DNA from: Bedellia somnulentella | Lineage: Eukaryota > Arthropoda > Insecta > Lepidoptera > Bedelliidae | NCBI GenBank assembly: GCA_963576735.1 | Contig: OY755182.1 | Location: 1,054,001-1,118,000 of the forward strand | DNA length: 64,000 nucleotides | Reading direction: 5' to 3' | Shown here: positions 36,201 to 51,200 of the stretch, piece by piece | Numbering within the stretch: position 1 is the stretch's first letter | Layout of the letters: each line of letters begins with the position of its first letter | Translations under genes and position numbers: made by a program | Notes under the pieces: generated by a model | Seen by the model: only the letters and a program-made list of their open reading frames with translations | The model's database searches: none | What the model was told of the DNA's origin: nothing

Positions 36201-39200
36201 TAAGTAGTTTTGCAGATATTATCAATCTTTTCCCCACCCAAATTTTCAAAAGTGGCTGAGGATAGCTCTGGCTACCCCTTCTAGGGATTTATAGCCGTGA
36301 GTATATGTATGTATGTATGTATCAATTATGTTACTACGAATATGACAGTTACCTGTTCCCGCGGCATCTTTAGCGGGGTGCGAGTGCGTGGAGGGCGGCT
36401 GGTCACTCGGACTCTTGCAGAGCACCACGCACGAGCTGAACGAGCAGACGTTGGGGCGTCTCACGGGCCGGCACGAATGGACTCCTGGGGAAATATGGAG
36501 AGTTAAATTGAGGCTATATATGATTTCCGATCTTCAACAACCGTGATAGGTCAGAGGAAAGCACTTTTGTCTCTTATGCAGGAAGGCGTGATTTCGAATC
36601 GTTTAGTTTTAATAAAAGAGTTTGATTACGATTCCCCAACAAATGAGAGGGTTCCCCTTTTAAAACCCTGGTCAATTTTTTTTTGGAAAGGTAATTGTGC
36701 AGGATTTTTCTTTTCAAATTTTAAAGGGTAAAACCCTTTTCAATAGGGTTTTCTGAAGGGGTTTCTCTTTGATTGGGTTTACCTATAGAGGCTTAAAATA
36801 TTTAGTTAAATAAATAACCTCCATAAAAATCCTCATCTGCGACAACACGAAAACTAAAACAATAAGAATAGAACATGAAATTGGTCAGTAATGAAAGTGA
36901 ATGTTCCATTTTATTCAACACTTTCATTCTATCACCAAAAAGCCTCAATCGATTCATAAGCTAATCTTAGCCTCGTGCGAACAAAAAATCACGACTACAC
37001 TTTTTTATGGTAACAAGCTTGATAACTTAGAAGCAGAGCTCGGTATTAAATACAGAAAGGCATAGCAGAACGGAACCAAAGACGTAAGTATGCGAAATGA
37101 CTTAAAATCTTAATTACTTAATGACAATATTTTAAGGAAATACATAGTAATCTATTATTAAATATGAGCTCTTAGTCGTCTAACCAAACCTAACCAAAAC
37201 TAAATTGGCATCAAAATTAATAAAGGCAAATATTTAACACGGCAACTGAAATCCTTTTTAGGCAACTTTCTATTAAGTCACAAAAAAACTAACTTTGCAG
37301 TGATTAAATATTTTAGCAACTATTAAACTATACAAGCAACAAAATGCTAGGATCAAAAAACTAAAAACGGCGACTAATATTTCCGAGGGGATATCATACA
37401 TTCTGCACTGGCAACTATTGGATTTCATTATAAAAATACACATCTGGCAGCGATTTTCAGGTAGCTTTAAAACTGAAAATGGGTATTATAATAATTTTTG
37501 GATATTATATTATTTTTTGCAGATTCGTAAATTCTCGAAAAGGCGGCAAATGCGCTCGTGTGTCTGAGCAGTGCGGAGGCTGCGGAGCGGGGGGTTTAGC
37601 GCGTTTCTAGCCAATAGCAAGCGGCAAGTTTTTGTGACTATAATATTAAGCAAATTACATATTTTGTGTATTGAAGTAAAAATTATTAAAAATGAAATAA
37701 AATAGGTTAGGTCAAAAGTTGCTTCACCCAGCCTATTGGGCAGATGCAATTAAGTTAGAGAAGGAAAACAGAGGGGGGACGGGGGGTGAAGCCAACCACA
37801 TGGGGGGCATCGCATTAAAAAACAATTTAATCACCACAATTGTATTTGTGCTAGGTTAGGTTAGGGTTAGCTTGTGTCCCTTAGAGCGGAAATAGGCACC
37901 CCACGAAGCGGGGTGACGTCGACACGCTGTTACTCAAAGTAGGTAGGTTCATTTAAAAGAGGGAAGGTTAATAAAATAGACCAAGAAAAGTTTTATAGCA
38001 TGTCACAATTTGGTTAATTTAGATCCCAACAATTGTAGCCAAAAGATTTTTTTTAAGATCTTGTTTGTATTTATTTCAGACCCCATTTTAGAATTTATGA
38101 AAGCCTATTTTAACTTTTTATCCGCCAATAATTTGTCGCCTTAGAAGAAATTCAATTGCCACAAAAGAAAATCACTGCCAGATAAAATTTAAATAAAACC
38201 TCAAAACTCATTAAAAAGCCGCCGCTTTCTAGTTAAGATGCTACCTCTAATTAGTCGCCAAAGTAGATTATTTACTATCCATTTTCAGTTTTTTTACGAC
38301 CCGGAATGGTATCAATTTGTCGCCGCGTTAAATACATGCCATTAATAAATTGGGCACCAAACAAAAGTGACATTGATACCTATCCACTCCCTCTGAATCT
38401 AAAAAAAATAAATAAACAGGTAAAAAATACACCTTTTTTAATTAATTCCTAAGGCATTTGAATTCATTTTTGGGGGGCTATCAGACACCGTAGTCACTCA
38501 TTCAACATTATCAGCGGCGACTCAACTAATTAATCAGACTAATCAGTCTGCAGTGAATTAGAGACAATGTGGATGTTAATGCCAGTAGAGGACGATCATG
38601 GAGGACACATTTGGACCAAATAGTGAGTGTGCTAAAAATTACGAAGTATGCAGTACAAAATGTATGAAGTATGAAGAATTAAAGACTATGTTTAGATTGG
38701 TAGATGTAGAGGACGGTCGAGAGATTTGCCAGGACTTATGAATCGGTAATGAATAGTCTGTGCGTAGGCCAAAGGGGACCGATCATGATTATAAATAATT
38801 TGATACATATATTGTCAGAGGAAACATTGTTCTAAAGAAGACTTATCTATCATGAAGGTTGTTTAGTTACAGACTGATTACACTACATAATTACTTACTC
38901 ACTTACTTATACTCAAGCCCATTATTCCCATTGGGGTAGGCAGAGACTATCGATCGCCACTTAGTACGATCTTGACAAACCTCTCTTGCTTCCCTTACAT
39001 TCATTATTCTTCTCATACATGCTCTTTTATTCTTCTCACTTCGGACCCCCGCCTTTATAAGAACGTTTTCTATCTGGTCAAGAAACGTTTTACGAGGCCG
39101 TCCTCTACTAACAATCCCATCCACATTGGCTCTATATGGGTAGTTCTACTCACAGTGGAATTAAATGGGACCATTTAGTGAACCTTACTTTATTGTTGTT

Positions 39201-42200
39201 AATTGATATAAACAGAGATTAGAGACCAAGAATTTACTACAACATATCCATTATTTAACGCGCCAGACAAAATTATAATTAATATCAATTTTATAGCGGT
39301 TTTTCTATTTTCGATGGACAGGGAAGTGAGAACATATACAGGGAAGTGAAAATATTATTAAAGATTACATCAAAGTTTATATTATTTATTCCGATAATAA
39401 AAAATGTGCATCATAAAGTTACACTATCAATTTAGTATTAAATCTAGGTATTGAACCTGTCTTACATTAACTTAAAATCTTATATTAACTTAAAATAATA
39501 ATTACGTCAGATTTTCAATTTCAATGGGAACTGTTTATTTATCCTTAAAGTTACAATCACATTTAGAGAGATCACGTCGTGGTCCATAATAAGCGACTAA
39601 TTTAATTAAATTATTGACATACATACATATACTCACGGCTATAAATCCCAAGAAGGGGTAGCCTGAGCTAAGGAATTAGAAAATCCTCAGCCACTTTTGG
39701 AAAGTTGAGAGGCGAAAAAATGGTAAAGTAAAAGTTGTTGGTGATGGGTCTCCAACCGCATCGCCCAAGAATCCCTAAAAGCCCCAATACCGTTAGTCGC
39801 CTCTTACGTACACCCATCGGTAGAGGCGGGGTAGTGCTATTCTAAGCCGACACTACACGGCACTATAAATTATTGAGTTTACAGTTAAGTGCTTACTTCA
39901 AACTAAAATTATATAACAGGTAGTTTTAGAATGGCTACAGTCTTATGAAGTCTTATAAAGTTAACAAATCAACTACCACAAAATAATAATGAATCATCAC
40001 TAATAAGGGAAAGTCTTAAATCTATCTACAGTATAAAATCTCCATCTGGCAAACATTCTGAGCATGTAAATGAGGTAGGATCGGTTTTGATACAATTTAT
40101 TTGCGCCCATTGATGGCACATGATGCATTGGATCCAATCTTGACCAGTTGTGTCTTCTTTATATAAAGCTCCACCAATAAGATTAACAATCATCTGTTTC
40201 ACTTTCGTCCCACTTCTTTTTCATCCCTTTTACTGTCTGTTTTGGCTTTGATTTAGTTCTTGTTTTCTCACTTAGATTGGATCTCTTTTTGTTACTTTTT
40301 CGTTTTGTTTTCTTTCGCATTGGCGAAGAATTGTCTTATCTCTTTCTATTGAAGTAATATTTTCATTAATTTCCCTCTTTTTCGCTCGACGCGACTCTTC
40401 GACTGGACACAATTCATTAGTGTCAATATCTATACCGGGCATCTCTAGAAATCCATCAGAATCATCAGTGCTCAGTCCAAAAACACTCATAAAATCAATC
40501 ATGTCTGTTGACTTCATAATGCTGGTGCTACCGTCATTACATTTCTCAGTATCAGATTCACTATAACTATTATCAACATTTGCTTTCATAGTGGAATATT
40601 TTACGACGCCCATCCGGAAGTGCTCGCACTCGTTACTGCAAAAAGAACTAAGAGTTTTCATCACCAGCTTCAATGGAGAGTATGCATTTCCCTGCACTTG
40701 GTGTATTTGCAAAGTACCTTTAAATGGCACTAAATTGGGCTGATTGCTCGATAATAACTTTTCCATTTTTTCTATTTTGGCATCAGTTACAGTAAATAGA
40801 GTTATGTTTGGGCATCGATCTTGAACAGCGCCACACTACTGATTAAGTTAGTTACATCACAACCCATAGCCACGACATGGTCTGCTGTTCGTTTACACGT
40901 AGCACCTACGCCATCCGGTGCACTTTTACCATTTCCAGCTTCGTGATAGTTCCAAGTCCAGTGTATAAATCGAGGCGACATTTCAGGTATTTTGCACGCT
41001 AATATGTAAAACTATAGCTATATGATATATAGTAATATGTATAGCTTGTTGCGATACTGGGTGACTGGGCCATCACTGACAAAATTGATGTTTTCAATGT
41101 TATGTGGAAGTTCCTCCAAAACAGGTTGAAGATGAGCCCAAATAGCGTATACATTGTGAGACAAATTTGTTGAAGCTGTACAATACGATCTTAATGACTT
41201 TTGCAAATATATGACACCAGTGTGCAGAGATATTTGCATCCGCGATCCCCGAAAGTGAAATGATTGGATCTCCTCGTTGTATTTACAAGCATAATTTTCC
41301 GAGAATTCCATATGCACGTTCGCATCATTTTCACCTAGAGATTCTTTCAACATCTTTAATGACTGGTACTGTTGTACAATGTTTCTTTCATGCTTGAAAA
41401 ATTTATCGAGCTCATTTTTAAGTTTTAGGATTAAGTTCCGAGCAGAAGTTTCTAAAGTTATTTTCTTCTGTTTGATCACTGTCCGGTCCTTTTTGGTTCT
41501 GGCATCTGTTATTGTTTCACGATTGGACTCCCAGACTTGATACTTAACAGACATTTTTTGAGCTGATTCTTAAATAAATAGATAGAGCTCTAAAATAATA
41601 ATATGGTAAAATTAATAAATTTTTGTCTAAACATACTAAGTATTATATTTAAATATCGATGTCTATTTATTCGCATGACCAAAATATCATATATTAACGA
41701 TATTTTGGTAGCTAATTTAATCCCAATTGTAAAAATAATTGAATAAGTGATTAAAAATCTCACTTCCCTGGCAAGCTATCACTTCCCTGTCTACGTGAAT
41801 CCAGGGAAGTGATACACAGGGAAGTGAGATTTTTGAGGTATTTTGCCAAAATCATGAAATAAAGAATTTTGGTATCAAATTTAATGTTACCAGTAAATGG
41901 GCGCAAGTAAGCTTGAAAATGTTGTGTCAAAAGATCGAAATAATATTGAATACACTGTAAATAAATACGTACCAGGTGAGTGAAACTTTGTCTGGCCCAG
42001 ACACTAAAACCAGCGAAGACACTGCAGCCACGACTAACTGACTGACGGTTTGGCCGAAACAAAACATTCATTAGGCTAACTTCACTACATACTTTCAAAC
42101 GTAAGAACGGCAACGTCGCTTAGTATTTGCGTTGTTGCAGATTTTATCGTGTTTAAAGGTGGCAGGGAAGTGATGTCAAATTCGTGTCGCCTTCGTTTAG

Positions 42201-45200
42201 CTATTGAGAAATTAGGTAAATAGAGGATTCAAACCTGAACTAATTAGGTTAAATGCAAATTACACTTATGCTATTTTGAATATAATACTAACTTTGACTA
42301 ATTTGTTATTTTATAAGGTTTTATTGAGATTCACATAATACATTCCGGGATGTCGCCCCCCAGGGAAGTGACAATTTTCCCTATTTGAAGCCATTTTTAC
42401 CAGAGATTTTTTAATTTAAACGAGTTGATATTCAGTGCCCAAGTACAAGTTAAGTTGAACTTTACTACTACTTAAAAGCGAAACAAAATCATTGTTAAAT
42501 TAAGAAGCTACAAGGTGAGCCCCATAAAATTCCCTAATTTGTAGAACTACCCATATATCTCTTTCGCTACTTTATTTTCATCCATCCTCTCTATGTGCCC
42601 AAACCACCTCAACATTCCTTATTCTATCTTGCATACTACGTCATCTTTCAAACCTACTCGTTCACTACATAATTAATTTATTAATTATCCTTTAAAACAT
42701 CTTGTCAGTATCCAATCATAACAGTCTAACATAATAAAGATATCAGTATGAATAGCGTGTCTTGTATCGGAAGTTAAACAGACGAACTAGATCAATATAA
42801 AGATGGTAATCAAGGAAGTTAAATTAATTAAGTTCCTAATCGATTCACTAGATAAAACATACTCGTAAAAGAATGAACAATAGTTTTACAGCTAGTTTGA
42901 TATTCGTAAACAGGTATACATTCAGCTTAACATCCCGGCTTTGTTAGTATAACATGCCTAATAGGGAAGGGAGTATACACCTTATAGCACTCAAGAATAA
43001 TGTAATCTTGTTTTTTGTAAAAGATTTTTGAAAGTGGTTTAGTAGATTACAAATCATACCGTAAGGTCATGAACAAAAATTTGTTATAAATGCACTTTTC
43101 TCTTATATATTATAGACGCTGTGTAGTGACAGCTAAGAATAGCACTACCCCATTTCTTCCCGTGGGTGTTCGTAAGAGGCAGCTAAGGGTATTGGGACTT
43201 TTTTAGTGATTTTTGGGCGATGCGGTTGGTAACCTATCACCAAAAACATTTACTTAACAATCTTTTCATGCAAAGGTAACTGAGGAATTACACATTTCAA
43301 AGCTCTGGCTACCCCTTCTTGTGATTTTAGCCGTGAGTATAAGTATGTAGAAAATATGCTTAAAACATAAGTATATGAAGTTTTTTTTTGTATATACATA
43401 TATTTGTCATTGTCTTGTGTTAATTACCAAATAAACATTATTTCTTTCTTTCTTTCTGAAGTGTAAAGGCATGAATAAAAAAGGGTCGCACGTGGTGATG
43501 AACAGCGAGAATATAATGTACGTGCATATCTTGTTCAAGAGTATTATAAAAGGGAACGGTAGCGAGTGAAAGTGTAGTGTGATAAGCTAAGCAAGTATAA
43601 GTATAATAACCTAACTGTGCATGTGTGCGTAGAAAACTGCAGTTCGGTACGCGGTTGCAGCTTCATCTGTCTTGAATGCTTACGCCCGATTTCTGAATTG
43701 AGTATTCCAGCTGAGAACGACTTAAGTATCGTTTTGTCTCATTTAGTTGTTAAGATTTCAATGCAACAGAACGATACTTAAGTTGTTCTCAGCTTGAATA
43801 ATCAATTCAGAAATCGGGCGTTAGTGTACCAATTCAAACAGAATAGGCTATTTTACTAAGTTTTGAAAACTATCTTACGGTGTTAATTTGTTTATAAGGA
43901 GCCCTAAAAAAATATTTTTCTATCTTCATTTTAGCTATTTTATTAAAAAATCGAAAAAGAAAATGCAATATTCAAATGTGCCGCGAAAACGCGCCTTTAA
44001 GTAATATGGCGGCTGTAGCACAAATGACGTCAATTCCGCATTAAACACCAATGAGCGAAGCGATACACAGTCTGTTTATGCGCGATCTACGTCATTATAG
44101 AAATAGCCAATCACGGTCGTTTTTAGTCACGTGACAGTTGCATCAAAAATACTTATTTTAGAAGACGGATTTTAGTGAAATAATGCAATATTTTTATCTC
44201 GCATTATTACATATTGCTCCAAAAAAGAAATATTAAGACTAATGAAATAAAAAAATGTATATTTTTATTACAGTCAAATAGCCTATTGTGCGAATTCAAT
44301 TTATTTTTGAAGACCTAATAAATATTAGCCTCTGACTAACTATAAATGAACTGATTCTATTGGTTACTAAAGAACATTAACCTTCCACATTTCTGGTGAT
44401 ATTACATTAGCTTTAAGCAATACGCGTATCTGAATATCTGGATAAATTTGGTCCAGAATAACTTGCAGCACTCAAAGGAAATTCAGATAATACATTTACG
44501 CCCGATTTCTGAATTGAGTATTCAAGCTGAGAACGACTTAAGAATCGTTTCGTCTCATTCAGTTAGACAGAACGATACTGAAGTTGTTCCCAGCTGGAAT
44601 ACTCAATTCAGAAATCGGGCGTTATTCACATAATTGATCGTCTGTCGATCTGTCATATTCAATATGATTACATCGATCGTTACCAATTAATTATGTTTAC
44701 GAAGTTGCTAAACTTTCTCAGCATATTGTATTCGGGAGCGTATACCTGGAGGTCGTGGGTTCGATTCCCGCTGGTGTCGATTTTTTTTATTAATAATAAT
44801 GAGGTTTTCATGGACAAAACATTCTAATTATATTGTATAAGTTTAATCAACTTTTCATTGTATTCAAATGCTGATCTTGGTGTCTTATAGCTTTTTAACC
44901 GACTTCAAAAAAAGGAGTGTTCTCAATTCGGCCGTATATTTTTTTTCTTATACATAACATAAACATAAAATAAACGTTAACGCCGTTTATCCTCGAAGGG
45001 GTTGGCAGAGGTACCAGTACTTCTGAACTTACATGGTAGCGCCATCTAGTGTCCAGAGAAGGTACCCACGTTTTGCTTAGACAGTGTACTCACGTGATAG
45101 GGGGCAGGCCTATCGCCGTGTTGTACGAATACACTGTCACATGACTAAGTACAACTCAGCCATGTGGGTTTCCTCACGATGTTTTTCCTCACCGTTAACA

Positions 45201-48200
45201 ACCATGATAAATTAACCACACATATGACTTTAGAAAAGACGAATTGGTGTAGGCCCGACCCAGGGTTGGAACTCACGCCCTTCTGTTTTCGGGCGGGTGT
45301 TAACCTTAACCCACTGGACTATCATGTCATGTTTTTCTTATACCTAATGTATAAACCCGTAGCAAAAAAATATTTCATTTACACTTAATTTATTTATTTA
45401 CCAAAGAACGAAATCCACGCCAAAATTATTTGAGGTCAACACATATATAAAATCAGGATTAAAAACCTTAAACGGTTAGTCCTGTTGACATTGAATACTG
45501 AGGTTATCCAATAAGCAGGTTTTTTGAAACGTTAACCGGGTTCGAATCAAACAATTTACCTAATTTTTTTTAACTTTTCGATTCATGTGTTGAATGTGAA
45601 TATATACACAGCACACGGTAGCAGTCGTCTCACGGTTGTCTGCCAACCCGCACCTTACGCTCATAGTGTACTTACGCCCGATTTCTGAATTGAGTTTTCC
45701 AGCTGAGAACAACTTAAGTATCATTCTGTCGCATTTGAAATCTTAACAACTGAATGAGACAAAACGATACTTAAGTAGTTCTCAGCTTGGATACTCAATT
45801 CAGAAATCGGGCGTTAGTCTGTACCGCCTTATCAACATGTCATACTTTTCTCACGGAATAGGTTCAGCTGAATATAATGATTAGGGACAACGCAGGTTCA
45901 CTGATATAAACGACTACTACTGTAATAGTAAAGGGCATCAAGACGGCTTTACGTGCCCTCCGGAGTAGGAATATTTTATTTTACACTAAATCAGGAGATT
46001 TGGCAAGAAATGTCATATGTCAGCTTCGTGACAGCTGGTACCTTTAACTTACCATTAACCAGAAAGTTATAACTATGTATATGTAAATCTATACTTAAAA
46101 CGAAAACATTTACATAACAAAATCCAACCGTTTCCTTCATAACTAAATTAGATCAATAGTGATGGATATCGAACCGAATCGTCATTAAACAATGTTACCC
46201 ATACACTTATTACACTAGTTAAACTTGTTTTAAAAATTGAGTGTTAATAATTATAATTATTTGTTTTCATTAAGAGGTATGTGGATTGTGTTGTGTTGTC
46301 AGTAGTAGATCACAAAGTATGAAAGATTTAGTTCAAACATAAAATACATACATATACTCACTGCTATAAATCCCTAGAAGGGGTAGCCAGAGCTAATGAA
46401 TTAGAAATACCTCAGCCACTTTCGGAAAGTTGTGTGGGGAAAGAGAGCTAAAGGGCAACTAGTACTGAATGCAACTGAAGCTCGATAGGTTTGCCAGAAT
46501 CGTATAAAGTGGCGATCGAGTCTCTTCACACCTCAATGGAATCTTCTACCATGAGTATGTATGTATGTATTTACAAAGAAGACAAGCTTGTAAGCTTGTA
46601 GAAGACTATCTTCGGATTCTACTAAAAAAACAGTGTAAAAGAACGTGATAATGTTATGGTATTCTCTAGCGACATAAATCCTATGTTAATCTGTATCTAA
46701 ACACCTGGCTTTTGGCTTAGAGTACCAGTACAGAGACACATATATGGGCTATAATGATGCTGAAAAGACTAGTTACCCGTTCAAAGCCGGGTTGGATAGC
46801 TAGTTTATTAAACTAGCAAAACAACTTCCGACATTGTACCTAGTATAATGAAAGTAATATTGTTTATATAAACATAGGGTCTGTATGTTAATAATATGTA
46901 TCGTAACAGCTGCCTTCGTGCTTAAAGCATCAGTAAAGACACATGCTGTGCAGTGTCGGCTTAAAATAGCACTACCCCATTGCTTCCGGTGGGTGTACGC
47001 AAGAGGCGACTAACGGTATTGGGGTTTTTAAGGGATTTTTGGGCGATGCGGTTGGAGACCCATTACCAACAACCTTTATTTTACCATCTTTTCCTCACTT
47101 AACTTCCAAAAGTGGCTGAGGCATTTCTAATTCCTTAGCTCTGGCTACCCCTTCTAGGGATTTATAGCTGTGACTATATATGTATGTAAAGACACATATG
47201 GGCTGTTATGATGCTGAAAGGACTTGTTACCCGTCCAAAGCCGGGTTGGATGGCTAGTTAATTAAACTAGTAAAATAACTTCCGACATTGTACCGAGTAT
47301 AACGAAAGTAATATTGTTTACCTTGGTTACTATATAACAATATCTTTATCGCGGTCTTAGCCAGGTGATCGACCGTGTATCAATAACATATTATTTATCA
47401 ACTTGATAATATTTTATAGCTGTCTAGTTTCGGCTTAGATTAACAGTACTACATGACTTCTATTAAAAATATCGAATAAGACTCCGAGGCTTTTCAAGTA
47501 AATATAAAATGTAAATAGGAAGTTATTGTACATACATATGATCACTCACGGCTATAAATCCTTAGAAAGGGTAGCCAGAGCTAACGAATTAGAAATTCCT
47601 CAGCCACTTTTGTAAGTTGCGTAGGGAAAAGATGGAAAATAAAGGTTGTATTGTAAAGGAAGTTATTGTATCGGTTCCATATTCACTTCCCCATATTTTT
47701 ATGGCCAATCGAGGCTTCATAGGGATCTCAGGCATTTAAAGTACAAATAATTATTGTTATGATCACATCACTGCAGTAGTAGGGCCTCGCTTTAAGAAAA
47801 ACTGACTTTTTTCAGATTGTCGTAACCGCTTTTTGCCTTTAATAATAATCAGAAAGCATAAACCACCAGATGTTATTTTTTCCTTATGATTTGTCATATA
47901 AGTTACTTTTAATTGGTTATTTATTTTTGTGAGTTTACGTTAAATTACCATTGTTATATATTTTAGATTGATAGTTCATGTGCCTTTAAGGGATAAATAA
48001 AATATTTCTTCCTTTCTTTAAATAATGCCGTGTAGTGTCGGCTTAGATTAACACTACCCCATTTCTACCCGTGGGTGATCGTAAGAGGCGACTAAGGGTA
48101 TAGGGGCTTTTTAAGTGATTTTTGGGCGATGTGGTTGGAGACCCGTCACTAAAAACATTTAGTATCACCATCTTTTCCCCAATCAACTTCCAAAAGTGGC

Positions 48201-51200
48201 TGAGGTATTTCTCATTCCAAAGCTCTGGCTACCCCGTTAAGGGATTTATAGCCGTGAGTATATGTATGTATGTTTAAATAATGCTTTTATTGTCAGAGCA
48301 CCGATACTATCCATCCTTTACTATCCATGAACTTGATTGTGTCCAAATTGATATTGAAACGAAAATAACGTATGGTAAACCAGTTCGCAAGTGGTTAACA
48401 TTTTGGAAACAATATCATAGTATTAATAGTACGCCTGTAAGTTATTTTGGTATTAATTTTGTATATAATATAAATAGCTTTTTTATCAAGGTCACATCCT
48501 GTCCGCAACATACATACATACATATACTCACGGATATAAATCCCTTAACGGGGTAGCCAGAGCTTTGGAATAATAAATTCCTCAGCCACTTTTGGAAGTT
48601 GATTGGGGAAAAGATGATAATTATAAACGTTTTTGGTGACGGGTCTCCAACCACATCGCCCAAAAATCACTTAAAAAGCCCCTATACCCTTAGTCGCCTC
48701 TTACGATCACCCACGGGTAGAAATGGGGTAGTGTTATTCTAAGCCGACACTACACGGCAAATACATACATACATACATATACTCACGCCATTAGTTCCCA
48801 TTGGGGTAGGCAGAGAATATTGATCGCCACTTCGCACGATCCTGACAAACCTCTCTAGCTTCGTTTACATCCATCAATCTTTTCATACATGCTCTTTTAT
48901 TCTTCATACTTCGGACGCCAGCCTTTTTGAGCACACTCTCAATTTGGTCCAAGTGTGTTCTCCGTGGTCGTCCTCTACTAACATTACCATCCACACTAGC
49001 TCTATAGATCCCTTTTACCAATTTTCTATCATCCATCCTCTCTATGTGCCCAAACCATCACGCATTCTGTCACATCTTCCTGTCTCTCAAAAACCATCGT
49101 TTTGGTCTTATCCACATTCACCCTCATTCCCTTTCTTACAAAAGACTCACATGCAATATTCATCATCTCTTGCAACTCTTCTGCCGATGATGCAAGTAGC
49201 ACTTGATCGTCAGCATACAAGAGGCATTTAATGATGAATCCACCCATCCTTAGTCCATAATCACTTTCACGCAACTCTGTCAAACAGTCATCCATGAACA
49301 AATTGAAGAGCCACGGAGAAGCTACACATCCCTGTCGGACACCCCTAGAGATTCCGAACCAGTCAGTGTTTTCCCCGTTTACTCTTACACATGCACTAGA
49401 ATCCTCATAAAGTGATACCAATGCACGTATAAGTTGACTCCCCAAACCGAACTTGGATAACACCTCCCATAAACACTTTCTTACCACCCTATCATACGCC
49501 TTCTCTAAATCAATGAAGGAGCAATACACCTTTTGGTTCTTAGCTAAAAACTTTTCGGTGATGCTCCTTAGAGAGAAGATTTGATCCATACATCCCATTC
49601 CTTTCCTAAATCCCGCTTGCACATCCCATATTTTCTCATCAGTTTCATTCATCACTCTTTCAATCAGTACCTTAGCATACAATTTACCAACAATGCTGAG
49701 TAAGCTGATGCCGCGGTAGTTTTTAGCCTCTTGGTGTGACCCCTTTCCTTTATATAGAGGCACAATCACCGCCTTGCACCAGTCTCGTGGAACTTTGCCA
49801 CTCGACCAGCATTTTTGGAAAAGGAAGTGCAACCAAGAAGCCACCAACCCTTTACCAGCCCTCAGCATTTCGATAGTAATCCTATCATACCCTGCCGCCT
49901 TCCCTAATTTCATACTTTTCATTGCTTTCATTATTTCTTCCATACTAATCTCGCTGTCACTAAATTCACCCATCTCCCCGTTCCAATCAACATTACTGTC
50001 GATTGGCGAAGAAATGGATGCATCCTCTTTCTCAAACAGTCCCTCAAAATAATTCTTCCATACCCGTTTCATGCTACTTTCATCCGTCGCCAATTCACCC
50101 TGTTCATCTCTTATTACACTCACTCTCGTGTTTTGGGAAACTCCCTTTTCTTTCCGGATATACTTCCAGAATAACTTTTGGTTATTCCGGAAATTATCAG
50201 AAAGTTTCCTCTCACACCACTCTTGCAAATCCCGCTTTTTCTTTTCTATTTTCTTCTTTACCTCATTCTTAACTCTCTTATATTCATCTTCACTTTTCTG
50301 CACTACATCGTCAGTTACACTCGCATCCATCCGTTTACTAGCTTTAATCGCTAGTAAATCTAACCACGCTTTCTTCTTATCACCAACCGCCTCTTTCACA
50401 ACTTTATCCCACCAACTTGTTGGTGGTCTATTTGACCTTTTACACACTCCACATACTTCCGTCGCACATTCAACCATCGTCGATTTGAGCACATCCCATA
50501 CTTCTTCTATTTCCATTTCATCCCTCATCTCCACGCAACTTAGTCTATCATCCAATTTCCTCAAGTATTCATCTCTGATATTTTCATCTTCTTGCAGTTT
50601 TTCTACTTTTATTCTCGCAAAATCCGTTGTTGACACTTTAGGCCTGTGACGCCAACGCGTGCACAGACCCCTTAATCGTGATATAACGAGAAAGTGATCT
50701 GTGCCAACGTTCGTGCCCCTATAGACCCTGGTGTCAACAACTTTTGCTCTCAGCCTTTCATCAACTATCACAAAATCAATCATACTTCTCTCGCTTCCCC
50801 TCTGTCTTGTATACATATGGATATCTTTGTGCTTAAACAACGTGTTTGTAACACAAAGATTCCTCTCCAAACATACCTCAATCAATTTCTCACCATTCTC
50901 ATTTACCCTTTGATCACCAAACTTTCCTAAAACTCTTTCGCAACCGTTGCGTGACACACCAACCCAGCCATTAAAATCTCCTAACATTACAAGTCTCTCA
51001 TTCTGATCACACCCATTCACAACATCGTCTAACAGATTCCAAAACTCCTCCCTCTCGGATAGGGATTTAGACATGTCCGGAGCGTATACGCAAATTATGC
51101 GCATCCGGACTAGTCCCAATTTCACCTTAATCCACAGGAGCCTTGGACTCACACATTCGTAATCTTTCATACACTGAGCCATCCTTTCAGATATCAGAAG

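Larger units (their letters stand above)
39137..42553 (-). mobile_element. 3417-bp DNA transposon, copy 2 (inverted)
   Basis: Same length as copy 1, same internal SINE-R, and the three longest frames are residue-for-residue the same. TIRs at 39137-39149 and 42541-42553; TATA at 39133-39136 and 42554-42557. It sits in LINE sequence, which defines the empty site. Confidence 0.9.
38905..42665 (-). pseudogene. RTE-like LINE 3' end, split by DNA transposon copy 2
   Basis: Pieces are 38905-39136 and 42558-42665. The first encodes [17 protein letters not shown] and [13 protein letters not shown]. Joining the flanks across the transposon restores the alignment to 48791-49070, with TATA duplicated. 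Confidence 0.8.

Noticed and set aside
37510..37749. extra ClpX 5' exon (Arg/Leu-rich minus-strand frame ending ENLRICKK)
   Set aside because: No convincing acceptor/donor, lies in the motif-array region, and exon 1 at 55416 gives a better presequence with matching phase.
37850..37880. TTAGG-like telomeric repeats (TAGGTTAGGTTAGGGTTAG)
   Set aside because: Only three to four imperfect units in intronic DNA; too short to be an interstitial telomere array.
50071..50649. 192-codon plus-strand frame
   Set aside because: Lies antisense within the RTE-like endonuclease/RT coding region; low-complexity Ser/Leu composition is a shadow of the real frame.
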